From Ahrensia kielensis DSM 5890 (GTDB lineage: Bacteria; Pseudomonadota; Alphaproteobacteria; Rhizobiales; Rhizobiaceae), in contig NZ_KB894529.1 in the NCBI RefSeq assembly GCF_000374465.1, forward strand, positions 124,001-188,000: a DNA stretch of 64,000 nucleotides. Direction: 5' to 3'. This document shows, piece by piece, positions 52,677 to 63,140 of the stretch; the first letter of the stretch is position 1, and each line of letters begins with the position of its first letter. The notes beneath the pieces were generated by a model. The model made no database searches and was not told the DNA's origin. It saw nothing but the letters and a program-made list of their open reading frames with translations. The position numbers and the translations under genes are program-made.

Positions 52677-55607
52677 TTATAATTTACCCAGAAGTTTCAA
52701 CTCCTGAAGAACCTTTGCATCGCGTGCGGATACTTCAGGAAACTCTGGATCGGCGCCAACATCTGTTGTCACACGCCAAGAGCGCGCACATTTTTCACCT
52801 TTTGCTAATTGCGGCACAACGGCAACGCCAGCAACATCATCAAGTGTGAATGCACCATCTGGCGCAGTGCCAACACTGATCTCAATATCAGACGTGATAC
52901 AGATCTCTTCCATATCAAGGCCATTGATCGCAGTGTTTAGCTCATCATTATTGATGTAAACCACAGGTGCGGCTTCCAAAGAAGAACCAATGCGTTTCTC
53001 GCGGCGTTCGATCTCCAAAGCACCGGTCACAACACGGCGTACCTGACGCACTTTTTTCCACTTTGTCGCCAATGCATCATCGCGCCATTCATCAGGACAG
53101 CTACGGAACTGCTCAAAGTGAACAGATTTCGCATCCGGATAACGGCTGAGCCATGTTTCTTCCATCGTAAATGGCAAAATCGGTGCCATCCACGTAACCA
53201 AGCGATCGAACAGATGACCAACAACCTGCAACGCAGCCTTGCGGCGAACCGACGATGGACCATCGCAGTAAAGCGCGTCTTTACGAACATCGAAATAAAA
53301 CGCTGACAGTTCAAGCACCATAAAATCAAGCAAGCTGCGCGTGATGCGTTTAAAATCGAAACTATCGTAATTGCTGTTTACCAGCTTATCGAGTTCCCAG
53401 ATACGGTGAAGCATCAGGCGTTCTAGTTCTGGCATATCAGCAAGAGCCACCTCCTCACCCTCATCATGCGAAAGCGTGCCGAGCATCCAGCGCAATGTGT
53501 TGCGCAACTTACGGTAGCTATCGATGTTGGTTTGCAGAATGGTTTTGCCGAGGCGCAAATCTTCTGAATAATCAGATGAAGCAACCCAAAGACGCAAAAT
53601 GTCAGCACCCGATTGGCTGATGACTTCCTGCGGCGTCACAACATTGCCCTTAGATTTGGACATTTTCGTTCCGTCTTCAGCCATTACGAAGCCATGTGTC
53701 AGCACAGCATCATAAGGCGCACGGCCTCTTGTGCCAGAGCTTTCAAGCAATGATGAATGGAACCAACCGCGATGCTGATCTGAACCTTCGAGGTAAAGAT
53801 CGGCAGGCCATTTCAAATCTTCACGTTGCTCCAGACAGAAAGCATGGGTTGAACCTGAATCAAACCAAACATCAAGGATGTCGTTAACTTTCGTCCATTG
53901 CTCCTGATTGTCCACAATGCCATCTAAGAAGCGTTTTTTTGCACCCTCAGCATACCACGCATCTGCGCCTTCTTTTTTGAAAGCCTCGACAATGCGCTGT
54001 GAGAGTTCATCAGATTTATCGAATTCAGGGCCCGGAATAACCTGTCCTGTTTCCTCATTACGGAAAACAGAGATAGGCACACCCCAAGCGCGCTGACGCG
54101 AAAGCACCCAATCGGGGCGTCCTTCGATCATGCCGCGCAAACGGTTTTTGCCCAAAGCTGGTACAAAGCGCGTCTCTTCGATCGCTGCCAAAGCTGTGTT
54201 ACGAAGCGTTCCTTTTTCGCACACGCCATCCTTGTCCATATAGACAAACCATTGCGGCGTATTGCGGAAGATGATCGGCTTCTTAGAGCGCCATGAATGT
54301 GGGTACTCATGCTTAACACGGCCACGCGCAAACAAATTGTTTTGGCCAATAAGCGCAGTGATCACCGCTTGGTTGGCTTTACCCTTTTTGCCCTTTTCAT
54401 CAATTACTTTGACATCAGGAAAACCCGGTGCATCGTCTGTATAGGTGCCATCATCGGCCACACAGAACGGAATAGACGAATCTATACCAAGCGCTTCGAT
54501 TTCCGCGCGTTTAGCGACCCAATTCTCAAAGTCATCACGGCCATGGCCAGGTGCTGTATGAACAAAGCCTGTACCGGCATCTTCCGTTACATGATCGCCG
54601 TGCAGCATTGGTACTTTGAACTGGTAACCATCAACGCCCATACCCTTTAGTGGATGATCAAGGACCATACCTTTGAGATCATCGACAGAAACATCGCCAA
54701 CACGCTTCATTTCCACTTTGGCTTTTTCTGCACATTCACCGACAAGACTATCGGCAAAAATTGAGCGATCGCCAGGTTGCGGACCAAATTCGTTTTCAGC
54801 AACGGTCACTTCATAAAGGCCATAGGACACTTTTTTAGAGTAACAAACGCAGCGGTTGGCTGGCATTGTCCACGGCGTCGTTGTCCAGATAACAATCGAC
54901 GCGCCTTTGAGATGGTCAGGGCCTTTAGCGATTGGGAACTTTACCCAAACCGTATCAGACTCATACATCTCATATTCGATCTCAGCTTCAGCCAAGGCAG
55001 TTTGCTCAACCACTGACCACATGATTGGCTTTGAACCACGATAAAGCTGGCCAGATTTAGCAAATTTCATCAACTCGCCAGCAATGATTGCTTCGCTATC
55101 GAAGTTCATTGTCAGATATGGATTTTCAAAGTCACCCGTGATGCCAAGGCGCAAGAACTCTTCTGATTGAACACCGACCCAGTGCGCTGCAAAATCACGA
55201 CATTCCTGACGGAACTCATTGATTGGCACTTCGTCCTTGTTTTTACCCTTACCGCGATATTGCTCTTCGATTTTCCATTCGATTGGAAGACCGTGGCAAT
55301 CCCAGCCCGGCACATAGTTGGAATCATAGCCGCGCATTTGGAATGAGCGCGTGATAACATCTTTTAGTGTTTTGTTGAGCGCGTGGCCGATGTGCAGATT
55401 GCCATTGGCATAGGGCGGACCATCATGCAGCACAAACTTCTCACGGCCCTTGGCATCTTCACGCAAAGATTTATAGAGGTTCATCTCATTCCAGCGTTCA
55501 ATGATTTCAGGCTCTTTTTTAGGCAAGCCAGCACGCATAGGAAAATCTGTCTGCGGCAAATTGAGTGTTTTGGAATAGTCGATCTTGTTATCGGCAGAAT
55601 CGGTCAT
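52677..55607 (-). CDS. ileS: Isoleucyl-tRNA synthetase
   Basis: 976 aa, class I synthetase. HIGH motif in [18 protein letters not shown] (about 65-82), the CP1 editing domain ([27 protein letters not shown]), KMSKS in [13 protein letters not shown] (about 650) and the anticodon-binding domain. The C-terminal zinc-binding module is degenerate: only KCARSW is left where CxxCW is usual, and the second pair is replaced by VSARDAK. That is common in this lineage. Standard for Hyphomicrobiales. Starts 201 bp after the SDR gene upstream. Confidence 0.97.
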   Translation of the reverse strand: MTDSADNKIDYSKTLNLPQTDFPMRAGLPKKEPEIIERWNEMNLYKSLREDAKGREKFVLHDGPPYANGNLHIGHALNKTLKDVITRSFQMRGYDSNYVPGWDCHGLPIEWKIEEQYRGKGKNKDEVPINEFRQECRDFAAHWVGVQSEEFLRLGITGDFENPYLTMNFDSEAIIAGELMKFAKSGQLYRGSKPIMWSVVEQTALAEAEIEYEMYESDTVWVKFPIAKGPDHLKGASIVIWTTTPWTMPANRCVCYSKKVSYGLYEVTVAENEFGPQPGDRSIFADSLVGECAEKAKVEMKRVGDVSVDDLKGMVLDHPLKGMGVDGYQFKVPMLHGDHVTEDAGTGFVHTAPGHGRDDFENWVAKRAEIEALGIDSSIPFCVADDGTYTDDAPGFPDVKVIDEKGKKGKANQAVITALIGQNNLFARGRVKHEYPHSWRSKKPIIFRNTPQWFVYMDKDGVCEKGTLRNTALAAIEETRFVPALGKNRLRGMIEGRPDWVLSRQRAWGVPISVFRNEETGQVIPGPEFDKSDELSQRIVEAFKKEGADAWYAEGAKKRFLDGIVDNQEQWTKVNDILDVWFDSGSTHAFCLEQREDLKWPADLYLEGSDQHRGWFHSSLLESSGTRGRAPYDAVLTHGFVMAEDGTKMSKSKGNVVTPQEVISQSGADILRLWVASSDYSEDLRLGKTILQTNIDSYRKLRNTLRWMLGTLSHDEGEEVALADMPELERLMLHRIWELDKLVNSNYDSFDFKRITRSLLDFMVLELSAFYFDVRKDALYCDGPSSVRRKAALQVVGHLFDRLVTWMAPILPFTMEETWLSRYPDAKSVHFEQFRSCPDEWRDDALATKWKKVRQVRRVVTGALEIERREKRIGSSLEAAPVVYINNDELNTAINGLDMEEICITSDIEISVGTAPDGAFTLDDVAGVAVVPQLAKGEKCARSWRVTTDVGADPEFPEVSARDAKVLQELKLLGKL

Positions 55608-55808
55608 AGTTGTTTATCGGTCATTTCTGGCGCGGCTTACGGTGTATCGGCGCGGCATTAAAGTTCAAATGGAAAATGGGCGCGAAGACAATGCGCAATA
55701 TCCCGGCCTTACATCGCTGCTAGCGGTAGGCCGGGCCTATAATTCGGATTATGATAGCTTCCATAAACATGCGTTTCCCATAGCAATGCTTGATTAAAAA
55801 TAAAAGCT

Positions 55809-56558
55809 TTAATCGGCAACCGTTTTATCTAGCTTTGAATAGATAAGTTTTTTCATCGCAAAGGTCATCACTTTAGGCGCAATCTGCCCTAAAAAAGCAA
55901 AAATTCTTGCGGCTACGCCGGGCATCGAATGTGCCTTGCCACGTTTTATATCCCGCAAAATCAATTTTGCAGCGTCATTCGGCGCCATTCGTTTTTCTGC
56001 ATCAGCGCCATCGGGTGCATGGCGTGCGGCATGATCGGTTTTAAGCGGCCCTGGAAAAACCACCGTCACTTTGATGCCTAATTGTTTCTGCCAAACTTTG
56101 CGGACAGCCTTTGCATACACAGCCAAAGCATCCTTGGAAGCTGCATAGCTTGCCGCTCCGGGATATCCTGTAAAGTGGGATAATGAAGAGACAAAACCAA
56201 CACGGGCCCCATTGTCGATTTTTCCTGCCTTCATCAAACCTGCACATAGACTTATTGGCGCTTCTGCATTAACCGCGATGATACGAGCATGACTTGATGT
56301 GGAGATTTCCTCAAACTTGCCAGTTGCTGAAATGCCCGCATTAAAAATGACCAAATCAAAGCCATCCGATGATGTTAATGTCATCAGTGCCTTATCAACG
56401 GCATCACGGCTCGATAAATCACACCGCACATATTCGGCTGTGCTGGCTTGATCTGGCAGATCACGGTCAAGATTTGTGACATGAAAGCCATCGGCTAAGA
56501 GCCTAGCGCAAAGCGCCTGACCTAGCCCTGCACTTCCACCTGTTACGAGCGCTCTCAT
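55809..56558 (-). CDS. Short-chain dehydrogenase/reductase
   Basis: 249 aa. Classical SDR: cofactor motif VTGGSAGLGQALCARL (residues 5-20), NAGISATG, catalytic Ser in SSLSHFTGYPG and YAASK with Tyr/Lys. The C-terminus has a long basic/hydrophobic helix (GQIAPKVMTFAMKKLIYSKL). Substrate unknown. Its ATG overlaps the end of the preceding SDR gene by four bases, so the two are translated together and may work as a pair. Confidence 0.88.
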   Translation of the reverse strand: MRALVTGGSAGLGQALCARLLADGFHVTNLDRDLPDQASTAEYVRCDLSSRDAVDKALMTLTSSDGFDLVIFNAGISATGKFEEISTSSHARIIAVNAEAPISLCAGLMKAGKIDNGARVGFVSSLSHFTGYPGAASYAASKDALAVYAKAVRKVWQKQLGIKVTVVFPGPLKTDHAARHAPDGADAEKRMAPNDAAKLILRDIKRGKAHSMPGVAARIFAFLGQIAPKVMTFAMKKLIYSKLDKTVAD

Positions 56559-57262
56559 AGACTTTTGCCCATTATGCTGCCGCCAAGATAATATTTCAGA
56601 AAAGACAGGCTAAGCGGTGAGCGTTTTGAAGACATTGCATATTCCATCATTGCGGCCATTGATGACGGATTGATAAATATTGAATGCAGGCGACCTGCGT
56701 CATGTCCAGCTTTTGCATGCATGTCAGTTTTTGTGGGGCCGGGATGCAAAATTTGCACCGCTACCCTGCCCCGCCATTCTGATCGCAAAGCTCGCACAAA
56801 ACCGTGCAGCGCACCTTTGGATGCAGCATAGACTGGAAACAGAGCTTGGCCCTTATGGGCGACAGAGCCAACAATAGTCAAAGTGCCTTCGGCTTTGGCG
56901 AGCCAAGGATAAAGCGTGCGCGACAATAATATTGTGGCCGTCGAGTTGATATCTATTGTCTGTCGAACACGCTCGACATCATCGATTGCGTTTTTGACGG
57001 CAAATCCCGTGCCTGCATTTAAAACAACATTGTCCAGCTTCACCCACCCTGCCTTAAGCAAAGCTTCAGCGATGATTTTTACAGCTGCTTTCGGATCGCT
57101 TTGCGAAGCCTGTACGTAAATAAGGTTGGGTGAGAATACTTCGGTGATTTTACTGCGATCACGACTACCTGTTACCATCACATCGTGCCGTGCGCTCAAC
57201 CTGTTGGCCAGTGCAAGGCCAATCCCAGATGAGCCGCCAGTGATGAGTATCTTGCGGCGCAT
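56555..57262 (-). CDS. Short-chain dehydrogenase/reductase
   Basis: 235 aa. ITGGSSGIGLALANRL (residues 6-21), NAGTGFAVK, catalytic Ser in IVGSVAHKG and YAASKGAL with Tyr and Lys, then HPGPTKTDMHAKAG. Classical SDR fold, NAD(P)-dependent. It starts one base inside the ribF stop (TGATG) and overlaps the next SDR by four bases, so this is an HAD-ribF-SDR-SDR transcription unit. Substrate unknown. Confidence 0.88.
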   Translation of the reverse strand: MRRKILITGGSSGIGLALANRLSARHDVMVTGSRDRSKITEVFSPNLIYVQASQSDPKAAVKIIAEALLKAGWVKLDNVVLNAGTGFAVKNAIDDVERVRQTIDINSTATILLSRTLYPWLAKAEGTLTIVGSVAHKGQALFPVYAASKGALHGFVRALRSEWRGRVAVQILHPGPTKTDMHAKAGHDAGRLHSIFINPSSMAAMMEYAMSSKRSPLSLSFLKYYLGGSIMGKSL

Positions 57263-58257
57263 CAGGCGCCATCTCTACCAAATGTTAATTGCGCATCGAG
57301 CTCAGAGATTGGCTCAAGACCCGACAAGATTTCACGGGCATTTTTCTCATCAATTTTCATCTGTTCGATCAATGGATCGAGACCGAGAAATTTTTCTTCA
57401 CCACGCAAAAAATCGATAAGGCTTACCGTACAGTTTTCATCATAAAGATCGCCTTTAAAATCGAAAACATATGTTTCTAAAAGCGGCGCGCCTTTTTCGG
57501 TTACAGTCGGCCTTCGTCCAAAGCTTGCTACACCATCAAATATTGTACCGTCTTGGCGGTGAAACCGGACAGCATATATACCATGCGCCAATGGTGTTTC
57601 TGCAGGAAGCGCCATATTCGCAGTCGGGTAGCCGAGTGTACGCCCCAACTGTTCGCCTGCAATGATTGGAGATGTTACGCGGTAGCGGTAACCAAGAAGA
57701 TCGTTGGCCGCGGCAACATTGCCTTCTGCAAGTTCGTGACGAATTCGGCTCGAAGAAATGATATCAGATGTCTGATCGCGCTGCGCGTCGACAAGTTTCA
57801 CCTGAAATCCATTTGTTTCGCCCGCTTGCATTAAATAAGCAGGGTCACCTTGCCGATCTTTACCGAAATGGAAATCAAATCCGGTGACTACCGCTTTAGC
57901 ACCCAAACGACCAACAAGAATATCATTGATAAAAACATCTGCCGTCTGCTCTGAAAATTCTTTCGTGAACGGTAATTCAACGATTGCACCAAACCCTATT
58001 TTCTCAACAATGCGCGCTTTCATGCGCGGTGGCGTGATGCGGGACAACTTCATTTTTGACTGAAAAAAAGAACGTGGATGCGGTTCAAAAGTCAAAACCA
58101 GTGCTGGCACATTCATTTGCTGCGCTAGATTAAATGCTGTTTTTAGAACGGCTTGATGGCCCCGATGCAAGCCATCGAAATTGCCGATAGCAATAACACC
58201 ACCGCGCAAACCTTTGGGAAAATCCATAAGGTCCTGAATGCGTGCAAAATCCGCCAT
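57262..58257 (-). CDS. ribF: Bifunctional riboflavin kinase / FAD synthetase RibF
   Basis: 331 aa. The adenylyltransferase domain at the N-terminus carries GNFDGLHRGHQAVLKTA (about 22-38), FEPHPRSFF and SSRIRHELAEGNVAAAN. The riboflavin kinase domain at the C-terminus has LGRTLGYPTANMAL (about 203-216) and DGVASFGRRPTV. It makes FMN and FAD from riboflavin. No FMN riboswitch is seen. Follows the HAD gene by six bases. Confidence 0.97.
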   Translation of the reverse strand: MADFARIQDLMDFPKGLRGGVIAIGNFDGLHRGHQAVLKTAFNLAQQMNVPALVLTFEPHPRSFFQSKMKLSRITPPRMKARIVEKIGFGAIVELPFTKEFSEQTADVFINDILVGRLGAKAVVTGFDFHFGKDRQGDPAYLMQAGETNGFQVKLVDAQRDQTSDIISSSRIRHELAEGNVAAANDLLGYRYRVTSPIIAGEQLGRTLGYPTANMALPAETPLAHGIYAVRFHRQDGTIFDGVASFGRRPTVTEKGAPLLETYVFDFKGDLYDENCTVSLIDFLRGEEKFLGLDPLIEQMKIDEKNAREILSGLEPISELDAQLTFGRDGA

Positions 58258-58263
58258 GTCAGG

Positions 58264-59118
58264 TCATGCCAATTTTATCATTGTAGCAACAGGCGTTGCC
58301 TTATGCGCATCAAGATAAGCGTTAAGCTTGCTATCATCCGGCTTGCCCGGCTGACCATATTCACGGCTATGAATACCGTCGGAAATAAACAGCAAATCGA
58401 GGTTGTTATCCATCGCGCCCTTAACATCGGTTGGCATGCCATCACCGATTGCTAAAATGCGGCTCCGCTCAACTTTCCCGCCTATAAGGGCTTCAGCTTT
58501 ACGAATGGCCTCATCGTAAATCGGCTTATGCGGTTTTCCAGCGATAAAAGTTTTACCACCAAGTTCTGCATAGTCACGCGCTAAAGCGCCGGCGCAAAAG
58601 ATTAGGCGGTCCCCCTTCTCCACGACAATATCAGGATTGGCGCATACGAATGGAAGATCACGGCTTTTCATTTCTTGTAATTGATCTGCGTAATCTGCCG
58701 GCGTTTCGCTTTCATCATCAAAAAGGCCAGTGCAAACAACAACGTCCGCTTCTTTTAAATCCACCAGATCGGCATCAAGGCCATCATAAATTGCGGTATC
58801 TCTTTGTGGCCCCAAGTGAAATATTTTCTTCGAACCATTTTCGATGAGCGCACGGGTAACGTCGCCAGAAGTCACAACAGCATCAAATGTAGCTGCGGGA
58901 ACACCAAGCGTAGTTAATTGTTCGATTACATTAGGCGAAGGTCGTGGAGCATTGGTTATAAGCACCACTTTTGCGCCAGCATCGCGTGCACGCATCAGCG
59001 CCTTATAGGCTTGGGTCCATGCGTCTACGCCATTATGGAGCACGCCCCAAACGTCGCATAAAATGACATCATAATTCGGCAAGAGCTCATCAAGCCGTTT
59101 AATTCGCTGTGTGGGCAA
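58264..59118 (-). CDS. TIGR01459-family HAD-type hydrolase
   Basis: 284 aa. HAD-IIA fold like NagD: motif I ILCDVWGVLHNGV (about 19-31), motif II LITNAPRP, the Lys in GKPHKPIYDEA and motif III ILAIGDGMPTDVKGAMDNN. TIGR01459 proteins are alphaproteobacterial and lie beside ribF. The substrate is not known, probably a phosphorylated small molecule. The start is a TTG at 59118 with GAGG seven bases upstream and no better ATG in the frame. Confidence 0.88.
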   Translation of the reverse strand: MPTQRIKRLDELLPNYDVILCDVWGVLHNGVDAWTQAYKALMRARDAGAKVVLITNAPRPSPNVIEQLTTLGVPAATFDAVVTSGDVTRALIENGSKKIFHLGPQRDTAIYDGLDADLVDLKEADVVVCTGLFDDESETPADYADQLQEMKSRDLPFVCANPDIVVEKGDRLIFCAGALARDYAELGGKTFIAGKPHKPIYDEAIRKAEALIGGKVERSRILAIGDGMPTDVKGAMDNNLDLLFISDGIHSREYGQPGKPDDSKLNAYLDAHKATPVATMIKLA

Positions 59119-59272
59119 TTGCAGACCTCAAAATCTTATATGCGTTATTTGCGCGCTATCGCTCACGCAATAGACGAAGATATTGAGAATGTCATCCTAC
59201 TTGGAAATAAAGATATTGTGACATTTAATCAAAATGACATTATTTGTTCGGCCTGCAATGAATGATCTATGT

Positions 59273-60019
59273 CTAGAGAATGCCCAAATACGGTACGCCT
59301 TTGACCCAACATTTTCTAGACAAGGGATCCTTTAGAGAAAAATCCAAATCTAGATTAGACACGAAACGTAAAGGAAAATATCTTTCAACATCTATAATTT
59401 TGTGTGTTTCGTTTGAGCTTGCATCAAAATCAAAAACGCCAAGGTAATTTAATGCTGGTGCAACATATAACGAACCTTGGACTAAAACAGCTTCCAAGCC
59501 TTTTATCTGCAAACCTTCAGGTACTTCAATATAATCACCAGGCTTTGGCTCGCCGGGATCATCCATATCGTGCCCATCACGCCAATAAGACCATTCAATG
59601 CGACCTTTGAGCTTCTTATCTACTGGATCTTCGTCAATATTGACGACTCGAAGTGTGAAACGAAAGTCTAACGCACCATCTTCTGTAAAATCATTTCTGC
59701 CTACCTGAACTCTGCGTGCCCAATTTCCAGATACATAAGATTGATAAACCATCTCGGATATTTTATCGAGCTGCGAGCAAGTTACATTAGCTGTTTGATA
59801 TGCGATAATATCTCCCAAAGCATAATAGTTACGCGTACCACGTTTATATTGAGTATAAACAGTACCAGCATCGTAAGTCAGAAAAGCCATTGCCGCAAAA
59901 ATGGGCAGAATAAACGCCATCTCCACTGCAATCGCGCCACGTTCTTGGCGCCCGAAGCTGATTAATTTATGTTTTAGAACGCCGCGTAAGCTTTGGAAAA
60001 CTCCTTTATGACTACTCAT
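59273..60019 (-). CDS. TadE-like pilus assembly protein (pseudopilin)
   Basis: 248 aa. A short basic leader followed by RGAIAVEMAFILPIFAAMAF: the TadE pseudopilin motif with processing after Gly and the required Glu at mature position 5. A long periplasmic part follows with DFRFTLRVVNIDED and YVAPALNYLGVFDF. It is probably a minor pilin of a Flp/Tad apparatus; no other tad gene (tadA ATPase, tadV, rcpA) is in this window. Starts one base after the shorter TadE gene upstream. Confidence 0.82.
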   Translation of the reverse strand: MSSHKGVFQSLRGVLKHKLISFGRQERGAIAVEMAFILPIFAAMAFLTYDAGTVYTQYKRGTRNYYALGDIIAYQTANVTCSQLDKISEMVYQSYVSGNWARRVQVGRNDFTEDGALDFRFTLRVVNIDEDPVDKKLKGRIEWSYWRDGHDMDDPGEPKPGDYIEVPEGLQIKGLEAVLVQGSLYVAPALNYLGVFDFDASSNETHKIIDVERYFPLRFVSNLDLDFSLKDPLSRKCWVKGVPYLGIL

Positions 60020-60020
60020 A

Positions 60021-60518
60021 TCAATATGGCTCCGTCATGAAAGTTAAGCCTGCTGTGACTGCCATGTTTTCTTTGCCAAATATGGCACTGCCAAAAACAA
60101 CATTAGGAATTTGAATTTGCGCTTCCAAACGCATTAAGGTTCCACGCGTACCGGCGTCAATAACCCCAGAATCATCTGAACGATCATAGGTGTTATAATT
60201 CCCGTCATATTTTTCCATCGATATTTTTATCGTATCCAAACAGTTTGGTATACTTGCATTTTTGCAAATTTCATTTTTGAGATATTGCTCAGGTAATGGT
60301 TTTCCTGCGTCTCGAATTTGACTGTGTATATAACCGGTACGCATTTCATAAATCACATCTTCGACCGCACGCTGTGCGGAGGTATTGGCATAGATAAAGA
60401 ACGTAATTTCAAATATAGCTGACATAAGGGCAAAAAAGGCTGGTGCCAGAATAGCAAACTCAATCGCTGCCACCCCACCCTTATCCCGAGCAAATTTACT
60501 TAGAATTCTTACCATCAC
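60021..60518 (-). CDS. TadE family pseudopilin
   Basis: 165 aa. KGGVAAIEFAILAPAFFAL shows the prepilin peptidase site (cut after Gly) with Glu at mature position 5. Then SAQRAVEDVIYEMRTG and two cysteines (CKNASIPNC) that may form a disulphide. It belongs with the downstream TadE-like gene and lies divergent from the VWA-containing TadG gene across 151 bp. Flp pilus minor subunit by family. Confidence 0.85.
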   Translation of the reverse strand: MMVRILSKFARDKGGVAAIEFAILAPAFFALMSAIFEITFFIYANTSAQRAVEDVIYEMRTGYIHSQIRDAGKPLPEQYLKNEICKNASIPNCLDTIKISMEKYDGNYNTYDRSDDSGVIDAGTRGTLMRLEAQIQIPNVVFGSAIFGKENMAVTAGLTFMTEPY

Positions 60519-60669
60519 CGATTTACCACCTTCTTTTCGGCTACCGTAATTTAAAAAGATTTCTAATTCGTAAGTGCGGTAATTTGTAATTTACCAATAG
60601 TAAGAACGGCATGTTAATAGCTTTGTTCTAATGTCTACCTGCAATAATTAGTATTGGTGGGTATAAAAC

Positions 60670-62619
60670 ATGGCTAAAACAAACATCCTGCGCAGGTTTC
60701 GCGACGATAAAAGCGGTTCCGCCTATGTGCTCGCTGCTTTCGCGATGCTGCCTATATTTGGTATGATGGCACTTGCAATCGACTACACCAACCAAGATCG
60801 CATACAAACCGACCTTGAAACAGCAACGCAAACTGTTGCGCTGCATCTTGCCAAACGCATCGCGCTCAATCCAAACGGAAGCCAAGCTGCGTTCGAGGAG
60901 GAAGGTAAAAAGCTTCTTGAGGCATTGGTCGCAGCTCCTGTCACATATGACAGATTTGCAGTCGATATTGACGCTGGAAGTGTGCAAATTATTGCTAAGT
61001 CCGAAGTTAAGACGCACTTTATGCACATGTTTGGGCATGACCATTTAGATGCTCGCGTAGAAACGGAATCCCGTTTTGGCCGGAAAAACATTGAAGTTGC
61101 AATTGCTATTGATAATTCCGGTTCCATGGATACCAACGCAGCGGGTCGCGGAGAAAGATTCAGATCTCGTATGGATGCGGCTAAATCTGGTGCTAAAATA
61201 CTCATAGAGAAAGCAACTGACTCCGTCGCGGATCTGGAAAACGCAAATGTTAAGTTCTCAGTCGTACCCTGGAACCATCATGTTCGTGTTCCAAACAACT
61301 ATTTAGGCTCTGGGAATAAGCAGGACGCATGGTGGATTGATTGGGAAGGTAAGTCAGTAGACCATTTCCGATATCTTGCCCCCTACAAAAAAACAGGCAG
61401 CAGTAAAGGCGATATGTACTTTGAAATGCCGCGCCGAAAATCTAGTTGGCCTGAACAAGTGAGCAATGAATGGGTTTATTATGATCCCAATAAATTGAAA
61501 GACGTTCTACCACTTACTGCAAATGGACAAGGTGTTGACATTGAAGCCTTGAAAGAAAAGCCAGGAATCGGAATCGTTACTCGTCACGACGTGTTTGAAC
61601 GATTCACCAATGCCGATTGGAAAGGTTGTTTTGATCACCGTGCAGGAAAATACAGAGAATCATTTGATCCTCCTAATCCAGAAATGGGGAACTCGCTGTA
61701 TTTACCACACTTTGCTCCGGACGAGTATGATTATGACTCCAGCGACTATTGGAGAAGTTGGCGCGTAAACTATATTGATGATGTAAATTCAGAAAGTGAT
61801 TTCAAGTCTCATTGGCGCGGATTTTCCTATACAACTTTGTATGGGGAAGACGGCGATGACAATGACCATCTTTCTGTAAGATATAAACACAATAAGTTTA
61901 GTGAAGATGATATTTATCGTGCGCGTACATTCAATACCCCTAAATATGTTGGCAGCAAAACCTACACACGTAACACCTATATATACGGTAGCTATGATAA
62001 AGAACGTGTAGGACCGGACATTGACTGCATTGTTCCTCCAATGATTGGGCTGAGCGATGATGTTGATGGCATCAATAACAACAAAAGAGACGGCGCTCTG
62101 GCTAAAACCATCGATAGTATGAAATCCAACGGTGCAACCGACCTTTCTATCGGTCTATCATGGGCAATGAACACCTTAACTCCGTGGGAACCTATGGGAG
62201 GCGCGGGAGATTTTAACGACACTGAAAAAGTACTCGTTCTTATGACCGATGGTGATAATACTATTAACTTCCCTAACGATTATGCATATGGACACTCCCC
62301 GCACGGATATGCAGTTGACGATCCATATGAGAAAGGCTGGGGACTTTCTGGCCCATCAAGTTCAGAAACTGCCAATAGTATGCTTGATGATGTTGCAAAA
62401 GCCATGTGCACAAACATTAAGGGCATGGGAGTGCGTATTTATTTCATCTATTTTGGCTCAACACAATACAGTACGCGTGCTGGAAAACTAATGGACCATT
62501 GTGCTTCATCAGCCCAAAGCGCCATTTGGGCTAAAGATGATAAAGATTTGGAAAAAGCATTCGAGAAGATAGGCAGTGACATCGGGCAACTTCGCCTTAC
62601 CCATTATGGTAGCGAGTAA
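60670..62619 (+). CDS. TadG-like pilus assembly protein with von Willebrand A domain
   Basis: 649 aa. The N-terminus has the Flp/Tad segment SGSAYVLAAFAMLPIFGMMA, hydrophobic but without Glu5. A VWA domain begins near 138 with the MIDAS motif VAIAIDNSGSMDTNA and is interrupted by a long hydrophilic insert (about 220-470, rich in Tyr, Trp and Asp). It resumes with GATDLSIGLSWAM and KVLVLMTDGDNTINFP. TadG proteins span the inner membrane and reach the periplasm to help assemble the pilus. The insert is unusual. A strong terminator follows. Confidence 0.85.
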   Translation: MAKTNILRRFRDDKSGSAYVLAAFAMLPIFGMMALAIDYTNQDRIQTDLETATQTVALHLAKRIALNPNGSQAAFEEEGKKLLEALVAAPVTYDRFAVDIDAGSVQIIAKSEVKTHFMHMFGHDHLDARVETESRFGRKNIEVAIAIDNSGSMDTNAAGRGERFRSRMDAAKSGAKILIEKATDSVADLENANVKFSVVPWNHHVRVPNNYLGSGNKQDAWWIDWEGKSVDHFRYLAPYKKTGSSKGDMYFEMPRRKSSWPEQVSNEWVYYDPNKLKDVLPLTANGQGVDIEALKEKPGIGIVTRHDVFERFTNADWKGCFDHRAGKYRESFDPPNPEMGNSLYLPHFAPDEYDYDSSDYWRSWRVNYIDDVNSESDFKSHWRGFSYTTLYGEDGDDNDHLSVRYKHNKFSEDDIYRARTFNTPKYVGSKTYTRNTYIYGSYDKERVGPDIDCIVPPMIGLSDDVDGINNNKRDGALAKTIDSMKSNGATDLSIGLSWAMNTLTPWEPMGGAGDFNDTEKVLVLMTDGDNTINFPNDYAYGHSPHGYAVDDPYEKGWGLSGPSSSETANSMLDDVAKAMCTNIKGMGVRIYFIYFGSTQYSTRAGKLMDHCASSAQSAIWAKDDKDLEKAFEKIGSDIGQLRLTHYGSE

Positions 62620-62642
62620 ACTATAGCTCCCTAAACCAATAT

Positions 62643-62678
62643 CCTGGCTGAAAATTTCAGCCGGGATTTTTTTATTTT
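62643..62678 (+). terminator. Rho-independent terminator after the TadG gene
   Basis: CCTGGCTGAAA/TTTCAGCCGGG form an 11-bp stem with one G.T pair, followed by ATTTTTTTATTTT. It lies 23 bases after the stop and separates TadG from groESL. Confidence 0.92.
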
Positions 62679-62712
62679 ATTCTAAAATTATAGCATTCAA
62701 CATCCCAGCATA

Positions 62713-62741
62713 TTGACTCTGTGTGCATCAATTACTATGTG
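62713..62741 (+). promoter_or_regulatory. groESL promoter: Candidate groESL promoter
   Basis: TTGACT at 62713-62718 and TATGTG at 62736-62741 are spaced by 17 bp and lie just upstream of the CIRCE dyad. The -35 is a good vegetative match and the -10 is weak. Inferred from position. Confidence 0.5.
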
Positions 62742-62744
62742 CAG

Positions 62745-62771
62745 CTAGCACTCATCAAAGGTGAGTGCTAA
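62745..62771. promoter_or_regulatory. CIRCE element (HrcA operator) upstream of groES
   Basis: CTAGCACTC-N9-GAGTGCTAA matches the CIRCE consensus TTAGCACTC-N9-GAGTGCTAA in 17 of 18 positions. It lies 44 bp before the groES start. HrcA should repress groESL here and heat shock should release it. hrcA is not in the window. Confidence 0.96.
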
Positions 62772-62815
62772 TACGTTTTATGCGTTTTCAATCAACTTAT
62801 TTTAAGGGTAAAATC

Positions 62816-63112
62816 ATGGCTGAGATGAATTTTCGTCCGCTGCACGACCGCGTAGTCGTTCGCCGCGTCGACTCAGAAGAGAAGACAGCAGGTGGCATCA
62901 TCATTCCTGATACTGCTAAAGAAAAACCATCCGAAGGTGAAATCGTTGCTGTTGGCAATGGTGCGCGCGACGAAAGCGGCAAAGTCGTTGCACTTGACGT
63001 TAAAGTCGGTGATCGCGTTCTGTTCGGCAAATGGTCTGGCACAGAAGTTAAAGTAGGCGGCGAAGACCTTCTTATTATGAAGGAAAGCGACATCATGGGC
63101 GTTATTGGCTAA
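62816..63112 (+). CDS. groES: Co-chaperonin GroES
   Basis: 98 aa, lid of the GroEL chamber. [20 protein letters not shown] is the canonical alphaproteobacterial start, with the mobile loop [18 protein letters not shown] and [18 protein letters not shown]. The ATG at 62816 was chosen; the frame is open to 62765 but that part overlaps CIRCE. Transcribed with groEL from the CIRCE-controlled promoter. Confidence 0.98.
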   Translation: MAEMNFRPLHDRVVVRRVDSEEKTAGGIIIPDTAKEKPSEGEIVAVGNGARDESGKVVALDVKVGDRVLFGKWSGTEVKVGGEDLLIMKESDIMGVIG

Positions 63113-63140
63113 CCCCAATCACTTTCGTTTTTCACTTTAG

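Noticed and set aside
55585-55797. 70-codon open frame in the ileS/SDR intergenic region
   Set aside because: It overlaps the ileS start on the opposite strand and has no domain or ribosome-binding site.
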